Below, one piece after another: positions 1 to 4,940 of a stretch of 5,861 nt of DNA; position 1 is the stretch's first letter; the number at the start of each line of letters is the position of its first letter. The stretch spans positions 1 to 5,861 of the forward strand of contig CAMWQV010000153.1 in NCBI GenBank assembly GCA_947176425.1, given 5' to 3'. A program made the translations under genes and the position numbers. A model generated the notes under the pieces. It was given only the letters and a program-made list of their open reading frames with translations. It was not told the DNA's origin and searched no databases. The DNA is from an uncultured Clostridia bacterium. Lineage in GTDB: Bacteria; Bacillota; Clostridia; Oscillospirales; Oscillospiraceae.

Positions 1-5
1 AAGAG

Positions 6-293
6 ATGCCTGCGGTTAATCCTGTCAATGCAGAAAATACGAATTTCACATCCGAGATATGCTGTTCAAATTGCGGACAGACTTCAGAAATCAAGTCTGT
101 GTGTGGGCAAAGAATTGACAGCGGCGAATGGATACACGGCAGCTTAGTTTCATTGCAGAATGGCAGGAAAGCTATTATCCCAGACGGAACAGAAGCATAT
201 ATGCCGTCCGGCCCGCTTTCTTTTTGTGCCTGCATCTGCTATGAAGTCGTACCGTTCTCAGTAAAGGGATATATGGAGGAGGAGAAAAAATGA
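6..293 (+). CDS. YopX-like phage protein, C-terminally short; 5' end uncertain
   Basis: The 95-residue product resembles the first half of YopX-family phage proteins (named after Bacillus phage SPbeta YopX), whose function is unknown. The matching pieces are GQRIDSGEWIHGS (residues 34-46, compare the usual GKRxDNGEWVYG), IIP at 57-59, and YEVVPFSVKGYM (79-90, compare YEVxPETVGQYT). The family normally continues with a TGLKDKNGKKIYEGD-like segment, but here the protein stops five residues after the VxxYM motif, so the conserved second half is missing. The N-terminal extension carries CCSNCG at 19-24, a possible metal-binding knuckle not typical of the family. The frame stays open to the left edge and no ribosome binding site is visible before the ATG, so the true start may lie outside the window. 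It overlaps the next gene by ATGA and is probably cotranscribed with it. Confidence 0.7.
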   Translation: MPAVNPVNAENTNFTSEICCSNCGQTSEIKSVCGQRIDSGEWIHGSLVSLQNGRKAIIPDGTEAYMPSGPLSFCACICYEVVPFSVKGYMEEEKK

Positions 294-706
294 CTGGAAA
301 AGAACTGGCAGAACTGCTCACTGGGCGTAATTACATGGAAGAAATCACGTTATCTGAAAAGAAAACGGCCAAAGAAAACGGATTGGTCGTAGTCTTCGGA
401 TATTCAGACGACAACGCTGAGTTCTGCGGGGCAATCGATGATGAAGTCGGCTGTTATGACGGAGGCACTATTTTCATTACCAAAACCGGCATTTTCGATG
501 ATCCAGGGTGTCAGAAATACGATAGGGAAGAGTGCCCGTTTTATGCTGCTGCCAAAAAGCTTGCCAGACGTATTGACGCTGTATGGCACGATGAGGGCGG
601 ACCCTGCTGGACATTTAAAACAGATATTCCTCACGAAACCTTCGAGATTTATGAGGACGGCGAACTGTGGTGTATCGGTATCGTATTTTGTATCTCTGAT
701 ATTTGA
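290..706 (+). CDS. Conserved phage-type protein of unknown function, 138 aa
   Basis: An acidic, soluble 138-residue protein. I recognise the pattern as a recurrent hypothetical protein of clostridial phages and mobile elements, with no assigned activity. Conserved-looking segments are MTGKELAELL at the start, NGLVVVFGYSDDNAEFCGAI (30-49), DGGTIFI (58-64), a cysteine-bearing middle (GCQKYDREECPF, 73-84), a basic helix AKKLARR, and TDIPHETFEIYEDGE (111-125) followed by GIVF. No signal peptide or membrane segment is apparent. The start is supported by an excellent GGAGGAGGAG ribosome binding site at 275-284, five bases before the ATG. The ATGA overlap with the upstream gene suggests translational coupling. 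It appears full length. It is not an enzyme I can name. Confidence 0.85.
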   Translation: MTGKELAELLTGRNYMEEITLSEKKTAKENGLVVVFGYSDDNAEFCGAIDDEVGCYDGGTIFITKTGIFDDPGCQKYDREECPFYAAAKKLARRIDAVWHDEGGPCWTFKTDIPHETFEIYEDGELWCIGIVFCISDI

Positions 707-715
707 AAATTTTCA
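704..715. other. 12-bp perfect palindrome over a stop codon
   Basis: TGAAAATTTTCA is a perfect DNA palindrome that begins with the TGA stop of the 290-706 gene and sits 35 bp upstream of the next start codon. It could be a protein-binding site or a weak structure in the intercistronic RNA. It has only A/T at its centre and could be chance. Confidence 0.4.
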
Positions 716-750
716 GCATCTGAATACGTATATAAAAGGAGCCATTATCA

Positions 751-1392
751 ATGGATAAACTAATTCTTACACTAGATGATGCCAATGCCGTTATAGATTG
801 GGGAAACACACATGAAGCAGAGATACTCAGTCACCCTGTCCCGCTCCGTGCGCTTGAAATAAGACTCATTGAGATTGGATGGTCAATGAAAGGTATTCGT
901 GAAGGAAATGAAGTGCTGTTTCATGTCAATCAAAACGGGCAGAGTCTCGGCAGCTGCAAATTAACCATGCAGGGCGGCGAACTGTGTAAAGTTACAAAAA
1001 ATCGTGTGCGGGCAGATCTGGATGATCTGAAAGTCCTGCTCGACCTCTATTTTGCAGTGATGGCGGTTATGGCTTATGGCTGGCAAAAGACAGACAGAAA
1101 TAAGCCTGACGAAAAGCATGAACGTAATCCTTCACACAAATTATCACGGCAGCCCAGACTGAAACAATCTAAATCTGTCACATACATACTCAGGCGAAGC
1201 AGAAAAACGATTTCAATTATGCCTGAAGGCCGGCACGCCAGTCCACAGGGAGAATTCACTGTACGGGGTCACTTCCGGCACTATGCCAGTGGTAAAGTGG
1301 TGTGGATTGCTGAGTATCGAAAAGGCACCGGCAAGAGAAAATCGAAAATTTACAGGCTGGGCGGCGGAAAAGAGAAGGCTGACCATCAATAG
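751..1392 (+). CDS. Conserved mobile-element protein with basic C-terminal module, 213 aa
   Basis: Two regions are visible. Residues 1-110 are mixed alpha/beta and end in a hydrophobic helix (LLDLYFAVMAVMAYGW). Residues ~112-145 form a charged linker rich in K, R, N and Q. The C-terminal module from ~150 carries HASPQGEFTVRGHFRHYASG and then KVVWIAEYRKGTGKRK, ending in a YRLGGGKE tail. I recognise that module as a recurrent ending of uncharacterised clostridial phage proteins. Its high Arg/Lys/His content would suit nucleic-acid binding, but that is inference. The start is supported by AAAAGGAG at 734-741, nine bases upstream. A decayed copy of the module lies downstream at 1719-1845, matching 26 of 33 residues by direct count. 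No catalytic motif is evident. Confidence 0.8.
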   Translation: MDKLILTLDDANAVIDWGNTHEAEILSHPVPLRALEIRLIEIGWSMKGIREGNEVLFHVNQNGQSLGSCKLTMQGGELCKVTKNRVRADLDDLKVLLDLYFAVMAVMAYGWQKTDRNKPDEKHERNPSHKLSRQPRLKQSKSVTYILRRSRKTISIMPEGRHASPQGEFTVRGHFRHYASGKVVWIAEYRKGTGKRKSKIYRLGGGKEKADHQ

Positions 1393-1483
1393 TCGGACCG
1401 AAGATTCATTTGTTTCAGCCGCAGACAGCTTACAATCTTGACAAATTCAGTGAATATGGCATATAGTAATTCAAACGCCAAAA
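1231..1483 (+). repeat. Direct repeat R1, copy 1 (gene tail plus promoter)
   Basis: The 3' end of the 751-1392 gene, its downstream spacer and the promoter at 1438-1467 recur at 1719-1936. Landmarks in the same order in both copies are CACGCCAGTCC, GAGTATCGAAAAGGC, the CAGCCGCAG block, the -35 box, ATATAGT and ATTCAAAC. This copy is intact. The second lacks about 32 bp around 1334-1366. Confidence 0.8.
1438..1467 (+). promoter_or_regulatory. Promoter P1 (18-bp spacer family)
   Basis: A perfect -35 TTGACA (1438-1443) is separated by exactly 18 bp from -10 TATAGT (1462-1467). It lies 46 bp after the stop of the 751-1392 gene and about 37 bp upstream of the ATG at 1505. The spacer contains the dyad ATTC-AGT-GAAT (1445-1455). 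The same arrangement recurs at 1891, 3273, 3839 and 4941. Confidence 0.75.
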
Positions 1484-1504
1484 TTGAATTGAAAGGAAGC
1501 AGAT

Positions 1505-1687
1505 ATGATGGATACAGTACAGTACATGATTGAGGAGCTTGCTCTTTCCGGCGTTGTGGGAGTGGGACGCTGCAGCAGGGCAACCTTATACCGGTATGTT
1601 CGACGAATCAACGAACGTCTGATTGCCGGGAAATGCAGCTGGCGAGTAAAGGCGAACGTCAAGAATATGACCATTGCTGTAATCTGA
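1505..1687 (+). CDS. Small HTH-like ORF, 60 aa, possibly a broken gene 5' part
   Basis: A 60-residue product that I do not recognise with confidence. Residues ~22-40 (GRCSRATLYRYVRRINERL) look like the recognition half of a helix-turn-helix, which would suit a small DNA-binding protein; this is a weak inference. Its own promoter P1 lies upstream, and AAAGGAAG at 1492-1499 is a usable ribosome binding site five bases before the ATG; a second in-frame ATG follows directly at 1508. The end may be artificial. KNMTIAVI before the stop lines up loosely with RKTISIMP of the 213-aa protein, and the decayed tail of that protein follows at 1719 in another frame. The ORF could thus be the front part of a frameshifted paralogue rather than a complete gene. 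Confidence 0.4.
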   Translation: MMDTVQYMIEELALSGVVGVGRCSRATLYRYVRRINERLIAGKCSWRVKANVKNMTIAVI

Positions 1688-1718
1688 GGATTTCCATTTC
1701 CGGTTATATCAAAAAAAA

Positions 1719-1845
1719 CGACACGCCAGTCCGCAGGGTGAGTTCATTATACGAGGTCACTTCCAGCACTGTGCCAGTGGCAAAGCGGCATGGATAGCTG
1801 AGTATCGAAAAGGCGCCGGCAGGAAAGAGGCGGCTGCCCCAAAAG
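1719..1845 (+). pseudogene. Decayed copy of the C-terminal module of the 751-1392 gene
   Basis: Translated from 1722, this stretch gives HASPQGEFIIRGHFQHCASG and then KAAWIAEYRKGAG, against HASPQGEFTVRGHFRHYASG and KVVWIAEYRKGTG in the intact gene (26 of 33 residues identical). The remnant has no start codon or ribosome binding site in this frame, which opens only after a stop at 1680-1682. It lacks the YRLGG tail through a deletion of about 32 bp. An eight-A run at 1711-1718 just before it is a likely slippage site, which could explain the loss of frame with the ORF upstream. The homology continues past the coding end into promoter P2, so spacer and promoter were copied together with the gene tail. 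Confidence 0.75.
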
Positions 1846-1890
1846 TCAGCCTGAAGATTCAACGACCTCAGCCGCAGTCAATTCGCATCC

Positions 1891-1920
1891 TTGATATATT
1901 CTGTGGGTATTGCATATAGT
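1891..1920 (+). promoter_or_regulatory. Promoter P2 (18-bp spacer family)
   Basis: TTGATA (1891-1896), 18-bp spacer ending TTGCA, then TATAGT (1915-1920). It is the homologue of P1 within repeat R1. It should start a short leader of about 38 bases ahead of the ATG at 1965. The leader contains AAAAAAGGATAAC, similar to AAAAGGATAAT in the leader downstream of P5. Confidence 0.75.
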
Positions 1921-1964
1921 GATTCAAACTCAAAAAAGGATAACGCACGTAAAGGAGAATTATT

Positions 1965-2714
1965 ATGAGCATGAAACCTTATTGCTTTCCCGAAGAGATC
2001 TCTGCTGAGATGATCCGCGCTCTTTTGGACAAAACGAAAAAGAAAATCTGCACTGGACCGTTTCAAACAAGCTGCGGTTTCTCCAAATTTAAGTGGTTTG
2101 ATAAAGATGACAATGGTCAGCTTCATGCGGTCTTTGCTGAAGATGATGGTTATCGTGAAAAATGGTTTGCTGGACCGTATAATGCCGGCGATATTCTGTG
2201 GGTAAAAGAAGATTGGCGTGTTCGATGCATGGGGGTAGACGGCGGCAATGGGGCTCTCGTGGCAGAGATTGAGTATCGTCATGGCGGCCCCGTAAAAATA
2301 ATAAGGGGCGTACCTAAGTACTTCGAGCAGTGTGAGGTTACTGGCGGACAATGGCTTCCGGCAGCCGATATGCCGAAGGAAGCTGCGCGTCTGCACCTCT
2401 GTGTAGAGACGATAAGTCTGGACCGGCTGCAAGATATTTCTTCATTGGGATGTATCGATTTCGGAATAGACCAGACGCAGCTTCTGCATGGACGCAAAGC
2501 GATTGCCTGCGCCGCATATGGGGAAATACCCTTTCTTATGCATCGGATGCAGGAATTGCTGGATACAGTTCCTCTTGAAGAGTACAAAAAACTGTGGAAC
2601 AGGTCTGTACCCGCAGACCTGCTTGACGAATACGGCTGGAATGCTAATCCATGGGTTTGGATTCTTTGGCTGGAAGTCAGCATTCAAGACTTTTGCGAAT
2701 ATCCAACAGACTGA
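1965..2714 (+). CDS. Phage ASCH/PUA-like protein, 249 aa, with altered N-terminal motif
   Basis: The order of motifs matches a widespread phage protein with an ASCH/PUA-like fold. An N-terminal helix EMIRALLDKTKKK (15-27) corresponds to the usual MVRAILDGRKTVTRR. YNAGDILWVKEDW (72-84) corresponds to YxPGDILYVRETW. WLPAADMPKEAARLHL (130-145) and LDRLQDIS (152-159) are nearly canonical, and YGWNANPWVW (223-232) is the usual C-terminal signature. ASCH domains are thought to bind RNA or modified nucleosides; the phage role is unknown. The canonical G-x-K-x-x-T-x-R motif is not intact here, so activity may be changed or lost. AAAGGAG at 1951-1957, seven bases from ATG 1965, supports this start over the in-frame ATG at 1971. 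The last ~15 residues are atypical for the family, and their DNA recurs at 3152-3219. Confidence 0.8.
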   Translation: MSMKPYCFPEEISAEMIRALLDKTKKKICTGPFQTSCGFSKFKWFDKDDNGQLHAVFAEDDGYREKWFAGPYNAGDILWVKEDWRVRCMGVDGGNGALVAEIEYRHGGPVKIIRGVPKYFEQCEVTGGQWLPAADMPKEAARLHLCVETISLDRLQDISSLGCIDFGIDQTQLLHGRKAIACAAYGEIPFLMHRMQELLDTVPLEEYKKLWNRSVPADLLDEYGWNANPWVWILWLEVSIQDFCEYPTD

Positions 2715-2743
2715 AAATACCCATAAAATTTTCACAAGTTTTC
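2682..2743 (+). repeat. Direct repeat R2, copy A (end of ASCH-like gene)
   Basis: Contains TTCAAGACTTTTGCGA, ATATCCAAC, ACTGAAAATACCCATAAA and AAGTTTTC in that order. It covers the last codons and the 3' flank of the ASCH-like gene. The same blocks recur in order at 3152-3219. Confidence 0.75.
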
Positions 2744-2798
2744 GGTCAACTCTGCAGGCTAACGGAAGTTGTAAAATTACCAAATCCAATTAATGAAC

Positions 2799-2827
2799 TT
2801 GCATCCAACATATTGGTGTGGTAAAAT
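2799..2827 (+). promoter_or_regulatory. Possible extended -10 promoter for the small coiled-coil gene
   Basis: TGGTAAAAT (2819-2827) is an extended -10 (TGnTAAAAT) 17 bp after a weak -35, TTGCAT (2799-2804). It is unlike the 18-bp promoter family. It is followed by a tandem duplication of AGACCTT at 2833-2846. The first start codon downstream is at 2909-2913. Confidence 0.4.
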
Positions 2828-2912
2828 ACATAAGACCTTAGACCTTTGTAAGAAAATCAAAAATTATGACCGGTATTTGATGAAAAATCTTTATAAGAAG
2901 GAGATGTAATGC

Positions 2913-3086
2913 GTGAAAGATGTCGTTCGTAAGAGGATTTCTGAATTAGAAGTTGATCAGAAAAAATATGAAAAAAAGTTGAATAACGCAACGGACAATG
3001 CAAAAAAAATTGAATATTTAGTCGAAATAGAAAAAATAAAGGCGTCTATAAATAATTTGTATATTTGTTTGGGACGCAGCGAATAA
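2913..3086 (+). CDS. Small lysine-rich coiled-coil protein, GTG start, 57 aa
   Basis: Read from the GTG at 2913, this is a 57-residue protein beginning KDVVRKRISELEVDQKK after the initiator and ending NNLYICLGRSE. Most of it is charged, helical and heptad-like (I, L, V or Y spaced among K and E), so a two-helix hairpin or coiled coil is likely; residues 48-53 add a hydrophobic patch. AGAAGGAG at 2896-2903 lies nine bases upstream. The ATG at 2909 is nearer but encodes only MRERCRS before a stop, so it either competes as a tiny leader ORF or is not used. The stretch is clearly more A-rich than its neighbours, suggesting a separate origin. It is bracketed by the R2 repeats. I do not recognise a function. 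Confidence 0.6.
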   Translation: MKDVVRKRISELEVDQKKYEKKLNNATDNAKKIEYLVEIEKIKASINNLYICLGRSE

Positions 3087-3110
3087 TAAGTGTTGTTATA
3101 AGTCCGTAGA

Positions 3111-3126
3111 GCGGGTCCATACCCGC
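3111..3126 (+). other. GC-rich hairpin without U-tract
   Basis: GCGGGT-CCAT-ACCCGC forms a perfect 6-bp stem with a 4-base loop, 24 bases after the stop of the small coiled-coil gene. No T-run follows, so it is not a standard intrinsic terminator; it could protect the mRNA 3' end. Confidence 0.45.
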
Positions 3127-3151
3127 AATCTAACTTAAACGAAAACCAAAC

Positions 3152-3219
3152 TTCAAGACTTTTGCGACTATCCATATCCAACGCACTGAAAATACCCATA
3201 AAGATTCCATAAGTTTTCA
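3152..3219 (+). repeat. Direct repeat R2, copy B
   Basis: A second copy of the end and 3' flank of the ASCH-like gene, with the same ordered blocks as 2682-2743, plus a small insertion (CTATCC) after TTTTGCGA. It runs straight into the terminator at 3226. There is no plausible reading frame of its own here. Confidence 0.75.
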
Positions 3220-3225
3220 TTTTTT

Positions 3226-3260
3226 GCGCCTCGCTCCCAATTGGGGAGAGGGGCGCTTTT
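3226..3260 (+). terminator. Rho-independent terminator
   Basis: GCGCCTCGCTCCC (3226-3238) pairs with GGGAGAGGGGCGC (3244-3256) as a 13-position stem with one G-A mismatch and one T-G wobble. The loop is AATTG, and TTTT follows at 3257-3260. It closes the 1965-3086 unit, and promoter P3 starts 13 bp later. Confidence 0.85.
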
Positions 3261-3272
3261 GTGTGTCAGTAT

Positions 3273-3302
3273 TTGATAATTTAAATTTTATGTGCATAGT
3301 AT
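3273..3302 (+). promoter_or_regulatory. Promoter P3 (18-bp spacer family)
   Basis: TTGATA (3273-3278), an 18-bp spacer ending TGTGCA, and TAGTAT (3297-3302). The -10 is less canonical than in its relatives. The leader shares ATTTCAACGC and AATTGAAAGG-type blocks with the P1 leader. It drives the two-gene unit at 3348-3842. Confidence 0.6.
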
Positions 3303-3347
3303 ATTTCAACGCTGGCTACAAGATGAAATTGAAAGGGAATCAGTGCT

Positions 3348-3611
3348 ATGTCTGACTTGGTTTCAAAAAAGGAAATACTGGGGGTTTTAGAATCTCATGG
3401 TGTGCTGTGCGATTTTGCAAAGCACCTAATTGAAAATATGCCCGCGGCCGACGCTGTTCCTGTGGTACGCTGCCTGGGTTGTGCGTATGCAGAGAAAATT
3501 GAGCTGAACGAGAAAATGTCTCTGATGGTCCGGTGTCCCTATTCGACAGAGCTGAACAGATGGAATAATTTTTGCAGTCACGGCAAAGAGCAAAACTTAC
3601 AAATTTTATAA
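3348..3611 (+). CDS. Small cysteine-rich phage-type protein, 87 aa
   Basis: Residues 1-30 are helical, with SKKEILGVLESHG. Next comes PAADAVPVVRCLGC (32-45), a hallmark of a very common group of short clostridial phage proteins of the pattern (A)DAVPVVRCxxC. Cys42, Cys45, Cys63 and Cys76 (in NNFCSHG) form a likely single zinc-binding site, so a small zinc ribbon is expected; the partner is unknown. AAAGGGA at 3332-3338 lies nine bases before the ATG, and promoter P3 is directly upstream. It is followed after 12 bases by the 72-aa gene in an apparent operon. The length is typical for this group. Confidence 0.85.
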   Translation: MSDLVSKKEILGVLESHGVLCDFAKHLIENMPAADAVPVVRCLGCAYAEKIELNEKMSLMVRCPYSTELNRWNNFCSHGKEQNLQIL

Positions 3612-3623
3612 AGGAGACGAAAG

Positions 3624-3842
3624 ATGAACGATTATGTTGCGGTTGCTTATGGCGTTGACGATCGTGTTAAAGCCTTCACCACAGGAACTTTGGAATGCTG
3701 CAAATCGGCGGCACGAACCTATAAAAGAAAGAAAAACGGGTTCCGCGTTTATCCTGTCGTAAAAATCATGAGCAGAGAGGAGTGGGAGTCTGCGACTTCC
3801 AGAATGCAGAAAGGAATAAATGAAATCCGCGTGAATTTCTGA
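3624..3842 (+). CDS. Small basic protein of unknown function, 72 aa
   Basis: A 72-residue protein starting MNDYVAVAYGVDDRVKAFTT, with a basic centre (ARTYKRKKNGFRVYP) and a C-terminal part containing MSREEWESATSRM. No transmembrane segment, cysteine cluster or catalytic motif is visible. The alternating hydrophobic N-terminus followed by a helix and another strand suggests a compact alpha/beta fold. AAGGAG at 3611-3616, overlapping the end of the preceding stop, sits seven bases before the ATG, so the gene is coupled to the cysteine-rich gene upstream. Its stop codon overlaps the -35 of promoter P5. I do not recognise the family. Confidence 0.75.
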   Translation: MNDYVAVAYGVDDRVKAFTTGTLECCKSAARTYKRKKNGFRVYPVVKIMSREEWESATSRMQKGINEIRVNF

Positions 3843-3868
3843 TATGATTCTCAGAATTTACATATAAT
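3839..3868 (+). promoter_or_regulatory. Promoter P5 (18-bp spacer family)
   Basis: CTGATA (3839-3844), an 18-bp spacer ending TTACA, and a perfect TATAAT (3863-3868). The -35 overlaps the TGA stop of the preceding gene. The spacer holds the dyad ATTCT-C-AGAAT (3847-3857), placed much like the ATTC-AGT-GAAT dyad of P1. Confidence 0.65.
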
Positions 3869-3950
3869 TGCACAGCCCTGAGAAAAGGATAATACGAACG
3901 GCATTGCCTGCCAGACAAAAAATCATAAGGAATAAAATGGAGGAACCAAA
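3869..3950 (+). repeat. Leader repeat L, copy 1
   Basis: This untranslated leader aligns with 4971-5072. Shared blocks in order are ACAG, GAGAAAAG-like, ATAC-ACGG-like, AGACAAAA, AGGAA, and AAAATGGAGGAA-CAAA before an ATG followed by AA-AACCAG. It contains a short GGC-ATT-GCC hairpin. Confidence 0.6.
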
Positions 3951-4628
3951 ATGAATAACCAGAAAAAAGTTGATGCGTCCAAGAGCGGCCTCAAAAAGTA
4001 CAGCATAGACATCAGTGCGCTGTGCTACGGCAGTGCTGACGTTATTGCTCACAGTGAAGAAGAGGCAAAGGCACTTGTACCAAAAGCCGAAATCAGATTT
4101 TATGATTGGGAATTCACGGACATGGAAGTGTCAAATGTATCCGAAATTCATACCGTCTGCAGCAGCAAAGAATCCATTCCCGACGGCTACAGCAAACACC
4201 TGATAACAGAACCGTTAATCCTCGAACCGGAAGATTGGACCGCTGAGGAGTGGAGAACCCTCTGCAAACTAGGAGGCAATCTTCCGCCGGAACGGACGCA
4301 GCGCATTGTCTTTCATGCCGGCCTGATGGAAACTTACCTTTCTGCTAAATCCGATATCCTTGCACCTGCATCAACCGGCACGGACAAGGACAGGGAAGAC
4401 CGGACATATATCGTTACCGAAATGTGTCCGTCCTGTATGAATGAGGTGGAGATGCGCTGGAACACTGACACAATGGGATTCAAAGCGTTCTGCCCAATCT
4501 GCGGCGAACGGCTGATGCTGTGTGATGAGTGCAGGCATCTTCCCGATGCCGGGCCGTGCGATTACGACAGCAAATCCGATGCCTGCCGTTATAACTGCAG
4601 CGGCTGCAATATCTCCGGTACTTGTTGA
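3951..4628 (+). CDS. Three-module zinc-ribbon protein, 225 aa
   Basis: Three parts can be seen. Residues 14-43 (KKYSIDIS...SEEEAKALV) have the strand-then-E/A-rich-helix pattern of DpnD/PcfM-like small proteins. Residues 87-122, with EW...CKL and LPPERTQRIVFH, form a module also present in the 261-aa protein downstream (23 of 36 residues identical). Residues 158-225 are cysteine-rich: C159-x2-C162, EMRWNTDTMGFKAF, C181-x2-C184, C191-x2-C194, then C203, C212, C216, C219 and C225. This suggests one or more zinc ribbons; the MGFKAFCPxCGxRLMLCDEC pattern is recurrent in clostridial mobile elements. GGAGG at 3939-3943 is seven bases before the ATG. Promoter P5 is upstream and a 52-aa gene follows. 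A nucleic-acid- or protein-binding adaptor role is inference. Confidence 0.85.
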   Translation: MNNQKKVDASKSGLKKYSIDISALCYGSADVIAHSEEEAKALVPKAEIRFYDWEFTDMEVSNVSEIHTVCSSKESIPDGYSKHLITEPLILEPEDWTAEEWRTLCKLGGNLPPERTQRIVFHAGLMETYLSAKSDILAPASTGTDKDREDRTYIVTEMCPSCMNEVEMRWNTDTMGFKAFCPICGERLMLCDECRHLPDAGPCDYDSKSDACRYNCSGCNISGTC

Positions 4629-4641
4629 ACCCGCGGCGGGT
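4629..4641. other. GC-rich dyad just after the stop
   Basis: ACCCGC-G-GCGGGT begins one base after the stop codon of the 225-aa gene. It uses the same hexamer pair as the hairpin at 3111-3126 in the opposite order. There is no T-run, so termination here is unlikely. Confidence 0.4.
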
Positions 4642-4700
4642 GCAGCGAACAATACCAAGGTGAATCATAAACCTAAAATGCAAGAAATGGAGAAAACAAA

Positions 4701-4859
4701 ATGAAAGAGTTCATCGTAGAAGTCACAACCGTGACAACCGTAACTGTAGAAGCCGAGAACGAAGATGAGGCCATCGACAAGGCTTATGAAATTGCCTGGG
4801 AGTACGATGCCGATGAAAACAACGCTAAAATTTTGAATGAGAATGAAGAAAATGATTAA
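4701..4859 (+). CDS. DpnD/PcfM-like small acidic protein, 52 aa
   Basis: MKEFIVEVTT is followed by VTTVTVEAENEDEAIDKAYE, then a very acidic tail (DADENNAKILNENEEND). A basic-start beta strand, a V-E-A-E turn and a helix with spaced E/A is the pattern of the DpnD/PcfM-like family, named for small proteins of the Streptococcus DpnII region and an enterococcal conjugative plasmid; the biochemical role is unsettled. GGAG at 4689-4692 lies eight bases before the ATG, within ATGGAGAA, which resembles the ATGGAGGAA used at 3938 and 5056. It is probably cotranscribed with the 225-aa gene, whose N-terminal module looks like the same fold. The unit closes at the terminator 39 bases downstream. Confidence 0.75.
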   Translation: MKEFIVEVTTVTTVTVEAENEDEAIDKAYEIAWEYDADENNAKILNENEEND

Positions 4860-4897
4860 TCGCAGAAACAGCTTGTGATCAAATATAAAAGTGAAAT

Positions 4898-4934
4898 TCC
4901 CAGGACAGCCGCAGCGCTGTTCTGGGAGTTTTTT
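4898..4934 (+). terminator. Rho-independent terminator
   Basis: TCCCAGGACAGC (4898-4909) pairs fully with GCTGTTCTGGGA (4916-4927), including one G-T pair, giving a 12-bp stem with a 6-base loop. G and six T follow (4929-4934). It ends the 3951-4859 unit; the -35 of the next promoter starts seven bases later. Confidence 0.92.
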
Positions 4935-4940
4935 GTAAAT

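Larger units (their letters stand above)
1719..1936 (+). repeat. Direct repeat R1, copy 2
   Basis: Second copy of 1231-1483. It runs from the gene-3-like tail remnant through the spacer (CTGAAGATTCA, CAGCCGCAG) into P2 and ends at about ATTCAAACTC. It is shorter than copy 1 mainly because of one internal deletion. The two copies flank the 60-aa ORF at 1505. Confidence 0.8.

Noticed and set aside
703..734. TTGAAA and TATATA before the 751 gene as a sixth promoter
   Set aside because: The spacing to TATATA is 20 bp, and at 18 bp the -10 would be CGTATA. The transcript start would fall on the ribosome binding site.
1878..2432. 184-codon open frame on the minus strand
   Set aside because: It lies antisense to the ASCH-like gene, whose family motifs fix the coding strand, and it runs across promoter P2. 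It has no ribosome binding site or recognisable protein pattern.
2279..2793. Open frames on both strands inside and past the ASCH-like gene
   Set aside because: They are out-of-frame shadows of the ASCH-like gene and have no translation signals.
2833..2846. Tandem AGACCTT repeats as replication iterons
   Set aside because: Only two 7-bp copies are present, with no replication gene or further copies nearby.
3111..3126. Intrinsic terminator at the GCGGGT/ACCCGC hairpin
   Set aside because: No T-run follows the stem. A proper terminator lies downstream at 3226.
2957..3220. 87-codon minus-strand frame over the small coiled-coil gene and repeat R2
   Set aside because: It has no ribosome binding site, is low in complexity, and covers a decayed repeat. 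The + strand GTG frame has a good ribosome binding site and a coherent product.
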